A DNA stretch of 31,271 nucleotides from a virus: positions 1 to 31,271 of the IMG/VR virus record IMGVR_UViG_3300031669_000155. One strand, 5' to 3'. The notes under the pieces are model-generated. The model was given only the letters and a program-made list of their open reading frames with translations. It had not been told where the DNA came from and ran no database searches. The position numbers and the translations under genes are program-made. Positions 29,649-31,271 of the stretch are shown piece by piece. Position 1 is the stretch's first letter. Each line of letters opens with the position of its first letter.

Positions 29649-31271
29649 ATGTTTTTAGATGAAAATTTTTCGGCGGATTCACATGCGTGGTTGTCGCGAG
29701 AAATAGCCGCGTTAACTGACAAAATAAAAATGGTCTCTCCCAGCGTTTGGGCGGAAGAAAATCGTTATCTGCCTGCAAATGTCACTCCTCTCCCCGGATT
29801 TTACAGCTACGAAGTTTGCCCGTACCTGCGCGAGATTGTTGACTGTCTTGATATTCGCTCGACTGTTCGAGAGGTTACAGTTATGAAGGGGGCGCAGATA
29901 GGCGCTACTGTGGGTATCCTTGAAAATGCAATCGGATATTTTATTTCGCAGGTGAAGTCCGCGCCAATGATGTTATTAACGGCTGATGGCGAGCTGGCTA
30001 AAATACGAATGGACGGGCACATTACGATCATGATACAGCAGAGCGGCTTGGCAGGGCTTATCCAATCATCGGACGAGATGAGCCGCAATAAAACCGGCAA
30101 GACGAATGCTAAAATTGAATGGGTGGGCGGCGGATATATTTTACCGTTCGGCGCGAGGAACGCGGCTAAGTTACGCTCTAACCCGATTCAGGTGCTGCTT
30201 GAAGATGAAATCGACGGATACCCGGAGGTTGTGGGCAGGGACGGAGACCCGCTAAAACTTGCGGAAGGGCGCACCAAAGCGTACATGCAGACGCGTAAAA
30301 TTTTGCGGCTATCTACCCCGCTGGTAAAAGGCACGTCTAAAATCGAACGGGCATATCTTGAGGGCGACCAGCGGCGATTTCACGTCCCTTGCAAAGCGTG
30401 TAAAAAATACCAGGAATTAAAATTTTACGGAATTAACGAGCAGACGGGGGAAGTTTGGGGGCTAACGTGGGATAAAGACGAGCGCGGCGTTTTTATCCCG
30501 GACACGGTTAGGTACGTTTGTCAATATTGCGGGCAGCGGCACAGTAACGCAGATAAGATTTGGATGTTACCGCGCGGTAAATGGGTTGCAACGGCACAGC
30601 CTACAATGCCTAATGTGCGCTCCTACCACATTAGCGCCATGTATTCCCCGGCGGCGATGTACGCGTGGAGCGATGCCGTGCGCGATTATTTGAACGCCTG
30701 GGATGTAGAAGCTTCCCGCCCTCGGGATTTGGGGCTAATGCAAGAATTTTATAATAACGTTTTGGGTAAAACTTTTGAATTGCGCGGGACTAAAATTAGG
30801 CTGGTCACGGTTTCTAACCACCGGCGCAGTTTTTATAACTATGGCGAGATCCCGAATTCGTATGCACAGGAACATTCGGGGAGTAAAATTTTAGTTTTAA
30901 CCTGCGCGGTTGATGTCCATAAAGATAATTTAACTGTCGCCGTTTTCGGCTGGACGCGGGGGGCGCGTAATTATTTAATCGATTATTGGGTTTTCGAGGG
31001 AGACACAACGCAGATGGGGGACATGGCAACGTGGGGGCGACTGGCGGAGTTGATTGAGGGGGATGGATATGTGGCTGATGATGGCAGTTTATATAAAATA
31101 ACTCTGACGCTAATCGATTCCGGTTACCTGCCCGACCAGGTCTATCGGTTTTGCGAGCAGTACGAATCAAGTGTTTATCCGCTCAAGGGCCGCGATTTCC
31201 CGCCGAAAAATGCCTCCCTTAAAGAATTTAGCGTTTTTTCTTCGCCGTTGGGGACGACAGTTTACGGCGTA
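29649..31271 (+). CDS. Terminase large subunit, GpA family (3' truncated)
   Basis: The frame is open from ATG 29649 to the right edge (541 codons) and continues beyond it. It matches lambda gpA-type terminases, the packaging motor. The ATPase has a Walker A-like VTVMKGAQIGATVGILENA (about residues 76-94) and Walker B VLLEDEIDGYP (near 183). A zinc knuckle is formed by CKACKKYQ and CQYCGQRH. The nuclease domain begins LTCAVDVHKDNLTVAVFGW (Asp, near residue 420) and continues ITLTLIDSGYLPDQVYRFCE. Starts 1 nt after the small subunit. It likely ends in the part outside the window. Confidence 0.93.
   Translation, partial: MFLDENFSADSHAWLSREIAALTDKIKMVSPSVWAEENRYLPANVTPLPGFYSYEVCPYLREIVDCLDIRSTVREVTVMKGAQIGATVGILENAIGYFISQVKSAPMMLLTADGELAKIRMDGHITIMIQQSGLAGLIQSSDEMSRNKTGKTNAKIEWVGGGYILPFGARNAAKLRSNPIQVLLEDEIDGYPEVVGRDGDPLKLAEGRTKAYMQTRKILRLSTPLVKGTSKIERAYLEGDQRRFHVPCKACKKYQELKFYGINEQTGEVWGLTWDKDERGVFIPDTVRYVCQYCGQRHSNADKIWMLPRGKWVATAQPTMPNVRSYHISAMYSPAAMYAWSDAVRDYLNAWDVEASRPRDLGLMQEFYNNVLGKTFELRGTKIRLVTVSNHRRSFYNYGEIPNSYAQEHSGSKILVLTCAVDVHKDNLTVAVFGWTRGARNYLIDYWVFEGDTTQMGDMATWGRLAELIEGDGYVADDGSLYKITLTLIDSGYLPDQVYRFCEQYESSVYPLKGRDFPPKNASLKEFSVFSSPLGTTVYGV

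Noticed and set aside
1-31271. tRNA, rRNA or known riboswitch
   Set aside because: No cloverleaf with T-arm consensus and no familiar aptamer seen by eye; a covariance-model search would be needed to exclude weak cases.

Overview
The window is almost certainly part of one tailed-phage (or prophage) genome. It carries Mu-like baseplate genes (gp46, gp47 and gp48 homologues) at the left edge and a GpA-type large terminase running off the right edge. Between them lie a complete replication module, a tail fibre and lysis block, and accessory genes. Left (tail) and right (packaging) edges would join in a circular or circularly permuted map; head, portal, sheath and tape-measure genes would fall in the part not shown. 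The baseplate set suggests a contractile (myovirus-like) tail. Clear Shine-Dalgarno sites and TTGACA/TATAAT promoters indicate a bacterial host. A Gram-negative host is plausible from the Mu-like tail, GpA terminase and 3TM holin, but the sequence does not prove it.

Layout. 1-3.3 kb (+): baseplate gp46 (partial), baseplate J/gp47, gp48-like protein with odd Cys-rich heptads, short tail-fibre-like protein. 3.4-9.4 kb (-): primase-polymerase/SF3 helicase, small TetR-like protein, small unknown genes, VRR-NUC nuclease and SF2 helicase, several with their own near-identical promoter. 9.5-13.7 kb (+): small acidic-tailed protein, DUF2800 nuclease, DUF2815 ssDNA-binding protein, family A DNA polymerase. 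13.7-19.1 kb (+): 1227-aa tail fibre/spike, lectin-like protein, unknown protein, lysozyme-like endolysin, terminator. 19.1-21.3 kb (-): an operon of repeat (solenoid) proteins: two paralogues made of Cys-Ser-Phe-Gly-Glu-x hexapeptides, a truncated third copy, and a pentapeptide-repeat protein. 21.4 kb (+): 3TM holin. 21.8-27.1 kb (-): AT-rich accessory operon with stop/start overlaps, holding micro-ORFs, an MT-A70 methyltransferase, a NUMOD3/Vsr-like homing endonuclease, an IS607-like serine recombinase with a foreign C-terminus, and two membrane proteins. 27.1-28.1 kb: non-coding, with DnaA-box-like sites at 11-bp spacing next to an AT-rich stretch (candidate origin), then seven GCCGGTAC-type palindromes. 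28.1-31.3 kb (+): minor structural protein, small terminase, large terminase.

How it works together. The primase-polymerase, two helicases, DNA polymerase, ssDNA-binding protein and nucleases form a nearly self-sufficient replication and recombination set. Early-type leftward genes use repeated TTGACA/TATAAT promoters whose -35 box often contains the stop codon of the gene upstream. The most unusual features are the hexapeptide solenoid operon, the palindrome array beside the candidate origin and terminase genes, and the recombinase-endonuclease-methyltransferase cassette.
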